From NCBI GenBank assembly GCA_965208945.1, contig OZ242366.1, forward strand, positions 1,736,001 through 1,800,000: a DNA stretch of 64,000 bases, in the 5' to 3' direction. The notes under the pieces are model-generated. The model did not search any database. It saw nothing but the letters and a program-made list of their open reading frames with translations, and was not told the origin of the DNA. The position numbers and the translations under genes were made by a program. Shown piece by piece: positions 55,492 to 63,446 of the stretch (position 1 is the first letter of the stretch; each line of letters begins with the position of its first letter). The DNA comes from JAPPLB01 sp965208945 (GTDB lineage: Bacteria; Acidobacteriota; Terriglobia; Bryobacterales; UBA6623).

Positions 55492-56250
55492 ATGCATACA
55501 TCGATTCTTGAAGACAGAACGGCTCTGATCACTGGCGGGTCACGAGGGATCGGGCTGGCCATCGCTCGGCGAGTGCTTGACTTTGGCGGCAAGGTTTGTC
55601 TGACAAGTCGCAAGCAAGCCGGTCTCGACGAGGCTCTCAATGCTCTCGAGGCTGGTCCACGGGCCATCGCCGTCGCCGGTTCGTCGGCGGACGCGGAGCA
55701 CCGCCGACGGGCCGTGGCAAGAACGATCGAAGCATTCGGAACGCTGGACCTGCTCGTCAACAACGCCGCTACGAACCCGCAGTACGGGCCGTTGGTCGAG
55801 GCGGAGACGGACGCCGTTCGGAAGATCCTCGAGGTCAATGTCATGGGCCCGCTGGGCTGGATTCAAGAAGCTTGGCAACAGCGGATGTCCGATTCAGGCG
55901 GAGCGATTCTCAATGTCGCTTCCGTCAACGGCCTGCGTACGGTCGAGAAAGTCGGCGCGTACAACGTCAGCAAGGCCGCTGTGCTCCAACTCACACGGCA
56001 AATGGCTCTGGAGTTGGCGCCGAAGGTACGGGTCAATGCGCTCGCGCCCGGCTTGGTGAAGACCAAATTTGCCCGCGTGCTCTGGGAGGGCCGTGAGGAG
56101 GAGGCTGCTGCGGCGTATCCTCTCGGCCGGCTTGGCAAGCCGGAGGATGTCGCAGGTATTGCCTGTTTTCTGCTGAGCGACGACGCTTCCTGGATCACGG
56201 GCGCAACGGTGGTTGTTGATGGCGGCGTACTGCTTGTTCAGCCCGAGTAG
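55492..56250 (+). CDS. Short-chain dehydrogenase/reductase
   Basis: NAD(P)-dependent SDR of 252 residues, classical type. TGGSRGIG (14-21) binds the cofactor, NNAA (90-93) is the structural motif, and Ser144, Tyr157 and Lys161 (AYNVSK) are catalytic. The closing WITGATVVVDGG is characteristic of FabG-like members. Many such proteins are sugar or alcohol dehydrogenases; the substrate cannot be told. The next gene, for a small membrane protein, follows 89 bp later. Confidence 0.93.
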   Translation: MHTSILEDRTALITGGSRGIGLAIARRVLDFGGKVCLTSRKQAGLDEALNALEAGPRAIAVAGSSADAEHRRRAVARTIEAFGTLDLLVNNAATNPQYGPLVEAETDAVRKILEVNVMGPLGWIQEAWQQRMSDSGGAILNVASVNGLRTVEKVGAYNVSKAAVLQLTRQMALELAPKVRVNALAPGLVKTKFARVLWEGREEEAAAAYPLGRLGKPEDVAGIACFLLSDDASWITGATVVVDGGVLLVQPE

Positions 56251-56339
56251 CAGCAGTTTCCGGAGTCCTGCTTGTTATCCTGTTAGCTACGCGCTCGGCG
56301 ACCACTGAGAAGCGTGCAGCCGCTGGAGGGGTTCCCCGC

Positions 56340-56774
56340 TTGGACGACTACATCATCATTCCGATCGGTGTCATTCTGTTGCTCGGATTCGTATTCTGGC
56401 TCAACACGCGTCTCCGCCAGTCGAAGTGGGTCCGGCGGGCTGAGATGCAGAAGCAGTTCATCGATCAATTCTCTTCCGCCGCGGAACTCAACGAGTTTCT
56501 GAGCACTGAACACGGTCGCAGCGTCTTTGAAGACAGCCTCACGGAACGCAAGGATCAGCGTCTGAAGGTTCTCGGGGTCATGCGGACCGGCATTGTGCTT
56601 GTCTGCCTCGGAGTCGGGTTCGTCCTTCTGTTGGACGACGACCCCAGCACGATTTTTCCAGCAACGATCTGTTTGTCGCTGGGTATCGGGTTTCTGTTGG
56701 CGGCGCTGATCTCCTACCGGGCCGCCAAGAGTTTGAGAGTCGTCGAGGATAAACGGCCCGCTTCTGAGGCTTAG
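56340..56774 (+). CDS. Small membrane protein of unknown function
   Basis: 144 residues with an N-terminal helix (IIIPIGVILLLGFVFWL), a soluble stretch of about 60 residues (FIDQFSSAAELNEFLSTEHG) and two further helices (MRTGIVLVCLGVGFVLLL; TICLSLGIGFLLAALISY). The start is TTG 56340, with GGAGGGG about 9 nt before. Such three-helix proteins with an AAELNxFLxTEhG segment recur in acidobacterial genomes in my recollection, but no function is known. Probably co-transcribed with the next small gene (13 bp). Confidence 0.75.
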   Translation: MDDYIIIPIGVILLLGFVFWLNTRLRQSKWVRRAEMQKQFIDQFSSAAELNEFLSTEHGRSVFEDSLTERKDQRLKVLGVMRTGIVLVCLGVGFVLLLDDDPSTIFPATICLSLGIGFLLAALISYRAAKSLRVVEDKRPASEA

Positions 56775-56787
56775 CTGGAGCGGAGCC

Positions 56788-57024
56788 ATGGCGAAGCCAC
56801 CAACACCTGACGATCCCGGCGCGGGCCGTCGCCCGTTTTGGGACGTCGAGCTGTTGATGCACCTTGTTGTCATCATGGTGGCCGCAGTGGGACTTGCGTG
56901 GCCTTACTTCGACGACTCGCCGCGACAACTCATGCTGCGCTTGCCTGCGTCCCCCGCTCTGATCGTTACGATCGCAGGCTGCTACGCGGCTCTCTACGTC
57001 CACCGATCGCCGGAGCGTCCTTAG
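56788..57024 (+). CDS. Very small membrane protein of unknown function
   Basis: 78 residues with two hydrophobic stretches (LLMHLVVIMVAAVGLAW; ALIVTIAGCYAALYV). GGAGCGGAG directly before the ATG at 56788 and the 13-bp spacing to the previous gene argue that it is real. No family recognised. Confidence 0.65.
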   Translation: MAKPPTPDDPGAGRRPFWDVELLMHLVVIMVAAVGLAWPYFDDSPRQLMLRLPASPALIVTIAGCYAALYVHRSPERP

Positions 57025-57391
57025 CACGCAGGACGGATGCTGAGCACGATTCTCGATTCAATGGCCTCTTGCCCAACAGTGATGCCGTGGGGCAGATTAC
57101 GAAGTAAGTCTTCGAAAACGAGGTCAAGGAGCGGAGCGTGAAAGTGGATCGCTTCGGGTTTGAATTGATTCGCTCTCGAAATCAACTCCCTTTAACAGGG
57201 TCCGAGTAGCCGCACAAGGACGACAGCAGCAGGAGAGCCGTCTGCATCGCGGCCTGCTCGTCTGGTGCCTTTCGGCCATTCTGGTGGTTCTGCACCGCAT
57301 ACGGAGTAGGAGGCCCTCATTGTAAGGTGTGTAACATCAATAACTTGTACTTTGGCATCCTGATTGCAAAAGTAAGGGCGGAGACAACGCC
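57025..57391 (+). other. Gene-free leader region of the FecR-type gene
   Basis: 367 bp with no recognisable coding sequence. Its last 40 bp hold the sigma-54-type promoter listed separately. Upstream of that are AT-richer patches (for example near 57160-57200) that could bind an activator, but I see no clear inverted-repeat operator. Confidence 0.5.
57352..57368 (+). promoter_or_regulatory. Sigma-54-type promoter
   Basis: TTGGCAT-CCTGA-TTGCA: minus-24 GG at 57354-57355 and minus-12 GC at 57366-57367, with the exact spacing of the consensus TGGCAC-N5-TTGCA (one mismatch in the minus-24 box). Transcription would start near 57378, giving a leader of about a dozen bases that still holds GGCGGAG before the ATG at 57392. 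Sigma-54 promoters need an AAA+ activator, not seen in the window. Confidence 0.6.
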
Positions 57392-60031
57392 ATGAAACAC
57401 ACCAACCGAATCTTGCCGGTCATCGCAGTGGCCTTGCTGCTCCCGACCTCCACCGGTTGGGCTCAGCAGAACGGGCCCGCCCTGGGTGTCGCCCGCGTCA
57501 GCCTTGCAAATGGTGATGTCACCCTTCGCCGAGGAGAGTCAGGCGACTGGATGCAGGCGCAGGTCAATTCCCCGCTGGTCGAGGGCGACTCGATCGCCGC
57601 CGGAGCCGGCTCGCGAGCCGAGGTGCAGCTTGACTATTCGAACCTGCTGCGTCTGGGTCCTGACACCGAAGTCCATATGGCGAATCTGGAAAACCGCCGG
57701 TATCGCGTTCAAGTCGAGCGCGGCGTCGTCACCTACAGTGAACTGCGCGGCGGCGAAGCCGATGTCGATATCGAGACTCCACTGGTCGCGGTCCGTCCCG
57801 GCAAGAACGGGCGCTATCGGGTCGAGGCTCATGGCGACGGCGAAGTCTGGGTGATTGTCCGGAAGGGCGAAGCGGAAATAGCCTCTCCGGAGGGGGTGGA
57901 GGTACTCAAGAAAGGCAAGCGCATGATTGTCCGCGCAGGCCAGGAAAAGGACGGGAGCGAGTTCATCATCACCAACGCCACTCCTCGTGATGAATGGGAT
58001 GAGTGGAACGAGCGCCGCGACAAGAGCCTGCGGAAATCAGAGAGCTACCGCTACGTCAGCCGGAGCATCTACGGCGCGGAAGACCTCGACGATCATGGGC
58101 ACTGGGTCTACGTTCCCCGCTACGGGAATTGCTGGTTTCCATCAGTCAACATTGGCTGGGCTCCTTACCGCTACGGAGGGTGGCGTTACATCGACTACTA
58201 CGGTTGGACCTGGGTCAGCCGCGAGCCTTGGGGCTGGGCTCCTTATCACTACGGCCGCTGGTTCCATCACGCGATCTACGGCTGGGGCTGGTACCCGGGC
58301 GCATACTACGGCCGTCATTACTGGCGGCCCGCGCTGGTTGCTTTCTTCGGCTTCGACTTTGGTATCGGGTTCGGCGTCGGAGGATATTATCCCTACCGTC
58401 ACGTGGGCTGGGTTCCGCTGGCGCCGGGCGAGCGTTACTACCCCTGGTATGGGCGCGGATCCAGGCGCGTCGGCGGCGGACGCAACGCCGTGATCGTCAA
58501 CAACAACATCAACATCCACAACGGCTTCCGCAATGCGCGGGCCAACAACGGCGTTAACGTGGTGACCGCTGAGCGCTTCGCGCGAGGATTGGCGAGTCAA
58601 CCGCGTAGCCTTCGTGCAAGCGAATTACGCCGTGCGACAGTCATGCGCGGTCAAATCCCGGTAGTGCCCGAAGCTCAGAGCCGTGGCAATGTCGTCAGGC
58701 GGGCGACACTGAGACCCGCTTCCGGGCAGAGCGGAAGCAGACAATTCTTCAGCACCGACCGGCGTCAGCGCCCCGTGCAGAGAATCAGTTTCCAGCAGCA
58801 ACGCGAGCAGGTGACCCGCACGATCCGTGTGTTCGCCGAAGCGAACGGACGGCGCCAGGCGGCTTCCGGCAGTTCGTCCGGGACCGTCGGCCGTGTGGCT
58901 CAATCCAGAACGGGCTCCGCCGGCGGAGGGGATGGGAGGACTTCATCCGCGGGAGGTGTCCGCTCGGCGGCGCTCGGGGCGATCCGCGGCCAACGGAATC
59001 GGGCCTCGCAGTCCGATATTCCGTCTCAGACCGGTTCATCCACATCCGTCCGAAGCTCAACGACCGATACGCGCCGTTCGAGAGGAACCGCAGCCTTCCC
59101 GAGCGCCACGGCGCGATCTCGAGGCGGGAACGCAACTGCCATCGTAGACGCACCGGGCGCTGCGGGCGGTGTCCGATCCGGCGCAACGACGCAATCCGGT
59201 TCGGGCAGCACTTCCCGTCCGGCGTGGCGCCGATTCGGTGAAACGCCCCGCCGCTCGCGAGACGGTTTCCACACGACGGGAGCGTCGCGACCCACCACCT
59301 CGACCAACTCCGGAGAGCCGACAAGCCGCTCGCGGTGGCGGACGTTCTCGAGGAGCCGCACAGGCGGCAGCGGCGGAGCAACGGTGCGCTCGACGCCCAA
59401 CAGCCCGAAGCCTGGCGACCGAACATTACGGACCACTCGGCCCCAAGGGGTGGATCGATCCTCGGGCCGGCCTTCGATAGCGCCTCGGACCAACTCGCGG
59501 ATCCCTTCCAGTGCCGCCCGTACGAACTCCTCTTCTTCTCGTACAAGAGTGACCCGCAGCAACTCGGGCACGTTCGCTCCGCGCATTGGATCGCGGGTGA
59601 ATGGCAGTTCCCGGAGCAGCTCGTCGAGTGTCCGACGCAGTTCCGGCAGCCGCTCCACTCCGCCGCGCGTCGATTCATCGCGGTCGTCTTCGGGCAACTC
59701 CGGTAGATTCCCATCACGGTCACGCTCGCGCGTACCGTCTTCGAGCTGGGGCGGGTACTCGAGTTCCCGGTCGACCGCACCCTCGATGCCCAGCCGCGGC
59801 TCTTCGATGGGCCGCTCGCCGGCTCCTCCTCGCGCGCCGTCGGTTTCACGCTCGCCGAGCCGATCTGGAGGCTCCTACGGCCACAGTAGAAGCTCAGCGC
59901 CGAGCAGCATGGGCCGCTCGTCGAGTCGAGGATCGATGGGAAGCTCATCCGGCAGCGTACGCTCGGGCGGTGTCCGTAGTTCAAGTTCGTCCAGCAGCAC
60001 CGGCAGCCGCAGCCGCAGCCGCGACCGCTGA
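57392..60031 (+). CDS. Exported FecR/DUF6600-type protein with Ser/Arg-rich tail
   Basis: 879 residues in three parts. A signal peptide (ILPVIAVALLLPTSTGWA) leads to a FecR-like jelly-roll (about 35-195: VSLANGDVTLRRGESGDWM; VEGDSIAAGAGSRAEVQL; VAVRPGKNGRYRVE). Residues about 215-330 are extremely Trp/Tyr/Gly-rich in a repeating pattern (HWVYVPRYGNCWFP; YYGWTWVSREPWGWAPYHYG), as in DUF6600. The remaining about 500 residues are low-complexity, with the last about 240 dominated by Ser and Arg (SRSSSSSVRRSSGSRS). FecR domains often sense or bind cell-envelope ligands, but here no sigma factor or TonB receptor is adjacent. Function unknown. Driven by the sigma-54-type promoter. Confidence 0.85.
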   Translation: MKHTNRILPVIAVALLLPTSTGWAQQNGPALGVARVSLANGDVTLRRGESGDWMQAQVNSPLVEGDSIAAGAGSRAEVQLDYSNLLRLGPDTEVHMANLENRRYRVQVERGVVTYSELRGGEADVDIETPLVAVRPGKNGRYRVEAHGDGEVWVIVRKGEAEIASPEGVEVLKKGKRMIVRAGQEKDGSEFIITNATPRDEWDEWNERRDKSLRKSESYRYVSRSIYGAEDLDDHGHWVYVPRYGNCWFPSVNIGWAPYRYGGWRYIDYYGWTWVSREPWGWAPYHYGRWFHHAIYGWGWYPGAYYGRHYWRPALVAFFGFDFGIGFGVGGYYPYRHVGWVPLAPGERYYPWYGRGSRRVGGGRNAVIVNNNINIHNGFRNARANNGVNVVTAERFARGLASQPRSLRASELRRATVMRGQIPVVPEAQSRGNVVRRATLRPASGQSGSRQFFSTDRRQRPVQRISFQQQREQVTRTIRVFAEANGRRQAASGSSSGTVGRVAQSRTGSAGGGDGRTSSAGGVRSAALGAIRGQRNRASQSDIPSQTGSSTSVRSSTTDTRRSRGTAAFPSATARSRGGNATAIVDAPGAAGGVRSGATTQSGSGSTSRPAWRRFGETPRRSRDGFHTTGASRPTTSTNSGEPTSRSRWRTFSRSRTGGSGGATVRSTPNSPKPGDRTLRTTRPQGVDRSSGRPSIAPRTNSRIPSSAARTNSSSSRTRVTRSNSGTFAPRIGSRVNGSSRSSSSSVRRSSGSRSTPPRVDSSRSSSGNSGRFPSRSRSRVPSSSWGGYSSSRSTAPSMPSRGSSMGRSPAPPRAPSVSRSPSRSGGSYGHSRSSAPSSMGRSSSRGSMGSSSGSVRSGGVRSSSSSSSTGSRSRSRDR

Positions 60032-60167
60032 CCGTAGCCTGTTTCCCCCAGCAACACCTTGGCGCCCTTCAGAAAGCGGGCCGCTCACCCCCGCCCGCTC
60101 TCTTCTCAAGTGGCAGATAGAGTTCCGGTCGACGGAATTCGACTCACGCTACCATGGAAGGGCTCCC

Positions 60168-60956
60168 ATGAGATTCCGCCGACAGCCGGTGTCCCTGCAA
60201 GTCCAACTAGCCCGCAAGTGGATCAATGCAGCGTCGAGGATCGTGGGCTTCACGGGCGCGGGCATCTCGACCGAGTCGGGCGTGTCTGACTTTCGAAGCC
60301 CGAATGGTGTGTGGGCCCGTAATCGAACGGTCTATTACCAGGAATTCACCAGCAACGAGGAAGATCGCATCGAAGCCTGGCGTCAGAAAGTGGAAAGCTG
60401 GCCCGAGATGCGTGACGCAAAGCCGAACTCGGGCCATATGGCGTTGGTCGAGCTGTACCGCGCCGGGAAGCTCAGCGCCATGATCACGCAGAATATCGAG
60501 CGCTTGCATCAGAGGTCCGGGATCCCGAGCGAGATCGTCTTCGAGCTTCACGGCACAACGACCGAGGCCATGTGTCTTAGCTGCCGCGACCGCATCGACA
60601 TGGAAGAAGCTGTAGCTCGTGTCGAGGGCGGGGAGAAAGCTCCCTTATGCCGAAAATGCGGCGGTCTCCTCAAACCCGCCACGGTCTCCTTCGGACAGCC
60701 TATGCCAGTTCAAGTTGTGCTTGCGGCGCAGCAGGCCGCGGAGTCCTGTGACTTGTTCTTGGCCGTGGGGTCTTCTCTGGTCGTGCTGCCTGCGGCGAGC
60801 TTGCCCGTCATTGCCAAGAATGCGGGCGCGAAGCTCATCATTGTCAACCGTGAAGAGACCCCGGTGGACTCGGCGGCCGATCTCGTGCTGCACGGCGAGA
60901 TCGGCGACATTCTGCCCGTCATGGTGGGCATGGCAAGCGCTGGCGAAACCGCCTGA
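60168..60956 (+). CDS. Sir2-family NAD-dependent protein deacylase
   Basis: Sirtuin of 262 residues. NAD site GFTGAGISTESGVSDFRSP (27-45) and TQNIERLH (107-114), catalytic His128 (FELHGT), zinc cysteines 136, 139, 161 and 164 (MCLSCR; LCRKCG), and the SFGQPMP and VGSSLVVLPAASLP blocks. It removes acyl groups from lysines using NAD+. GGAAGGG lies 6 nt before the ATG at 60168, which fixes the start. Upstream is the FecR-type gene (136 bp gap). Confidence 0.94.
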   Translation: MRFRRQPVSLQVQLARKWINAASRIVGFTGAGISTESGVSDFRSPNGVWARNRTVYYQEFTSNEEDRIEAWRQKVESWPEMRDAKPNSGHMALVELYRAGKLSAMITQNIERLHQRSGIPSEIVFELHGTTTEAMCLSCRDRIDMEEAVARVEGGEKAPLCRKCGGLLKPATVSFGQPMPVQVVLAAQQAAESCDLFLAVGSSLVVLPAASLPVIAKNAGAKLIIVNREETPVDSAADLVLHGEIGDILPVMVGMASAGETA

Positions 60957-61041
60957 CGGCTCTATCGGAGGCGAGCAGCGACTTCCACCGGGACAACGCG
61001 ACACTTACTACAAGCATAGTTTATAGCGGGCGGGCGATGTC

Positions 61042-61070
61042 TTGCGGGCCTTCTCAGCGCCGCCTATACT
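61042..61070 (+). promoter_or_regulatory. Sigma-70 promoter for tRNA-Gln
   Basis: TTGCGG (61042-61047), a 17-bp spacer and TATACT (61065-61070), giving a start near 61077 and a 16-nt leader before the tRNA at 61093. A good vegetative promoter by spacing and sequence. Confidence 0.65.
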
Positions 61071-61092
61071 GAGGAACAACCTGCCTATCTGC

Positions 61093-61166
61093 TGGGAGGT
61101 AGTGTAACGGTAACACGACAGACTCTGGATCTGTTTATCGGGGTTCGAATCCCTGCCTCCCAGCCA
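61093..61166 (+). tRNA. tRNA-Gln (CTG)
   Basis: 74 nt with encoded CCA. The acceptor TGGGAGG pairs with CCTCCCA; the T-arm is GGG-TTCGAAT-CCC within CGGGGTTCGAATCCCTG. The anticodon loop CTCTGGA sits in the stem ACAGA/TCTGT, giving anticodon CTG. The discriminator base is G, and U1:A72 is present, both usual for glutamine tRNAs. Confidence 0.95.
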
Positions 61167-61340
61167 CGTTCTCCGCAACGATTCATTTCGTCTGCCTGGG
61201 CACGTCGATGATGTTTTCGGGACAACGGATGCCGCCGGTTCTTCTCTAACGTCCTATCGACCAACACCATCATCAGAGCCGACTAGCCATGGCGCACACC
61301 CACCGATTGCGCCGAACGGACGAATGGGGCTTCCAACGTA

Positions 61341-61515
61341 CATGAAAAGCAACTAAACGTCCGAAGCACGCGAAAAAGCCCGTCATGACTTCGTTGCGCT
61401 TGCTTGCCGTGCTTGATAGAGCGGCAAGAACATCTCAGCACGCCAAGCGGCCGAGTCCTCGTCCCGACAGCCCTCTCACGCACTTCACCTCGCCGCGTGC
61501 TGAGAAATGCAGGCT
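61341..61515 (+). repeat. Dispersed inverted-terminus repeat, copy C
   Basis: About 175 bp in the 352-bp gap after tRNA-Gln; the rest of that gap (61167-61340) shows nothing. The right end GCACTTCACCTCGCCGCGTG and TGAGAAATGCAGGCTA matches copy D closely. CTTCGTTGCGCTTGCTTGCCG and the bases after it are identical to copy A. The left terminus (about 61338-61356) is barely recognisable. The right edge lies 3 bp before the ATG of the next gene and supplies its AGG-type ribosome-site context. Confidence 0.75.
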
Positions 61516-61518
61516 AGA

Positions 61519-62472
61519 ATGAGTTGGCTTTCGACGGTGAATCTTACAGATCGATATCGGGGCGCACTTGTCGGCTTGGCTGCCGGATCTGCTCTCGGTG
61601 CGGCTTACCGGTCCCGCGCTCCCGGCAGTCCGGAGCCCTCGGAGGAGCCGAATGCTCTCGAACCCGGCCATTGGACCGGCACCGCGTCAATGGCTGTTTG
61701 CGTGGCCGGCAGTCTGCTGGAACGCCGAGGATTCGATCCGCGCGACCAAATGGATCGATATCTGCAATGGTGGCGGCAGAGCCGGGCGGGCAGCAACGGC
61801 AGTGCCCCGGAACCGGAGCCGGGTTTGTGGGGGGCGCTCAGCCGCTACGAATCGACCGGAGACCCTTTTGCGGGGTCGGATGAGCCTTCGAAGTCGGGAA
61901 GCAGTTCGCTGGCGCGGCTGGCTCCGATACCGATGTATCTGATTCACGACGGCGCCCGGGCAAAGGAGATTGCGGCCCAGATGTCGCGCACCACGGATGC
62001 GACGGTCGATGCGGTGGATGCTTGCCGGTACATGACGGGACTCATCGTCGGCGCACTCCGCAACGAGTCGAAGGAGGCCCTGCTATCTGATCTCTATTCG
62101 CCTGTCTACAACTATTGGCTTTTCCAGCATGTTGCATTGAGCCCGGCCATCGATTGCATTGCGCGCGGCATTTACAAGCAGAAACAGGCCTCTGAACTTG
62201 CCGCCTCCGGAAGTGCGGCGGATACCCTCGAAGCAGCGCTCTGGGCCTTTCACAGGACGAGCGATTTCGCCGCAGGCGCTTTGCTAGCCGTACGACTGGC
62301 GCACAATGCCGAGACCACGGCGGCTGTGTATGGGCAGTTGGCGGGGGCCTACTACGGCTACTCGAATTTCCCGGGCCATTGGCGCGAGAAGGTGGCGGGG
62401 CGCACCGAGATCGAAGACTTGGCGATTGCTTTGATGCACGAGACGAAGCAAGGCATCCGACACTTCACCTGA
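61519..62472 (+). CDS. ADP-ribosylglycohydrolase-family protein lacking the metal ligands
   Basis: 317 residues with the overall DraG/ADP-ribosylglycohydrolase layout: DRYRGALVGLAAGSALGAAY at the start, LARLAPIPMYL in the middle, and LEAALWAFHRTSDFAAGALL followed by TTAAVYGQLAGAYYG at the end. The dinuclear-magnesium motifs are altered: the usual WTDDTxM is WTGTASM (52-58), and the usual GGDTDTTAAI is AHNAETTAAV (261-270). It is therefore likely a non-catalytic or changed-function member. Start ATG 61519 follows repeat copy C; an ATG inside the repeat (61507) is in frame. The next gene begins 1 bp after its stop. Confidence 0.8.
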   Translation: MSWLSTVNLTDRYRGALVGLAAGSALGAAYRSRAPGSPEPSEEPNALEPGHWTGTASMAVCVAGSLLERRGFDPRDQMDRYLQWWRQSRAGSNGSAPEPEPGLWGALSRYESTGDPFAGSDEPSKSGSSSLARLAPIPMYLIHDGARAKEIAAQMSRTTDATVDAVDACRYMTGLIVGALRNESKEALLSDLYSPVYNYWLFQHVALSPAIDCIARGIYKQKQASELAASGSAADTLEAALWAFHRTSDFAAGALLAVRLAHNAETTAAVYGQLAGAYYGYSNFPGHWREKVAGRTEIEDLAIALMHETKQGIRHFT

Positions 62473-62473
62473 C

Positions 62474-63103
62474 ATGCCCGGGAACACCAGCAGTGACGTC
62501 GAGCGGGCAGCGCGAGCGGCTGAGCGTCCGCAGCTCAGCCAGGTTCTCACCGTACCGAACCAACTTACGCTGTTGCGGATGGTCGTGTTGCCGTTCGTCT
62601 TGATCTCGATGATCTACGGACAACACACGGCGAGTCTTTGGCTGTTTGTCGCCGCTGCGGTGACTGACGTCATCGATGGCGTCGTGGCGCGCCGATTCAA
62701 CCAGAAAACGCGGCTCGGCCAATACCTGGATCCTATTGCGGACAAGCTTTTGCTGAGCTCCTGCTTCGTTGCACAGTCCGTGAACGGCGCGATTCCGTGG
62801 TGGGTGACCATCCTCGTCCTGCTGCGCGATGTGATGATCATCGCCATTGTTCTTGTTGTCGTGCTGACGACGTCCGTACGCAGCTTTCCGCCCAGTCTGC
62901 TAGGCAAGGCGAATACCATCGTTCAGTTCAGTACGTTGCTTACGGTCCTGCTGAATAATGTGATCCAGGCAGGCTGGCTGCAAGGAGTGATCACGGCGCT
63001 CGTCGCGATGACCGCCGTCACGACGGTTTTCAGCGCAGTGCACTACGCGCTGGAGGTCTCGCGGCGATTGTACGCGCACCCCAGCGTCGGCGAAGGGGAC
63101 TAG
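62474..63103 (+). CDS. CDP-alcohol phosphatidyltransferase
   Basis: Membrane enzyme of 209 residues with five to six hydrophobic segments. The family motif D-x2-DG-x2-AR-x8-G-x3-D-x3-D is complete: Asp65, Asp68-Gly69, Ala72-Arg73, Gly82, Asp86, Asp90 (DVIDGVVARR ... GQYLDPIADK). The sequence around it resembles phosphatidylglycerophosphate synthase (PgsA), making it probably an anionic phospholipid synthesis enzyme, though related enzymes use other alcohols. Translationally coupled to the preceding gene (1-bp gap). Confidence 0.88.
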   Translation: MPGNTSSDVERAARAAERPQLSQVLTVPNQLTLLRMVVLPFVLISMIYGQHTASLWLFVAAAVTDVIDGVVARRFNQKTRLGQYLDPIADKLLLSSCFVAQSVNGAIPWWVTILVLLRDVMIIAIVLVVVLTTSVRSFPPSLLGKANTIVQFSTLLTVLLNNVIQAGWLQGVITALVAMTAVTTVFSAVHYALEVSRRLYAHPSVGEGD

Positions 63104-63237
63104 AAGCGAACGGGCAGCGCGGAGGCCACGACGCATGTCATTTCAGTCGATACCCCGACCGAAGAACTGTCTGAGAGCGCCGTCCACAGCAGCAATCTGC
63201 TCTCGCTGGGATTCGATGCGGCGTAGGGTGCGCTGCC

Positions 63238-63446
63238 AGCCTGCATTTCTCACCACCCAACGGTCGCAGCACGCGAAAGAGGCCGTGATTCGCGAAAACC
63301 ATTGGTGATGGCCTGGTTCGCTCCAGGAAGAAATGTCTTACGGCCGGTGAACCGTAAAGGCCGTGTTGCTGGCGCGGGCGGCTCGTGTCTCGTCGTGACG
63401 GCCCTCTCACGCACTTCACCTCGCCAGGTGGTGAGAAATGCAGGCT
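63238..63446 (+). repeat. Dispersed inverted-terminus repeat, copy D (best copy)
   Basis: 209 bp with perfect 20-bp terminal inverted repeats: AGCCTGCATTTCTCACCACC at 63238-63257 and its exact complement at 63427-63446. Interior landmarks: GCACGCGAAAGAGGCCGTGA, TTCGCGAAAACCATTG, and CGTGACGGCCCTCTCACGCA. The right flank is TA; the left flank is CA. No transposase coding. It occupies most of the 341-bp gap before the NHL-repeat gene; the remainder (63104-63237) shows nothing recognisable. Confidence 0.88.

Noticed and set aside
55430..55500. Possible fifth copy of the dispersed repeat
   Set aside because: Only short matches (ATCTGACG.CCCT; GGTGGTG...AATGCA) with no inverted left end; within chance for GC-rich sequence.
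58142..58330. Tandem DNA repeats in the aromatic-rich block of the FecR-type gene
   Set aside because: The periodicity is at protein level (Trp/Tyr/Gly pattern); the underlying DNA is not an exact tandem repeat.
58785..59984. Long minus-strand frame, and other open frames, opposite the FecR-type gene
   Set aside because: The low-complexity Ser/Arg/Gly coding of the real gene keeps all frames open. The plus frame continues a protein with signal peptide and recognisable domains.
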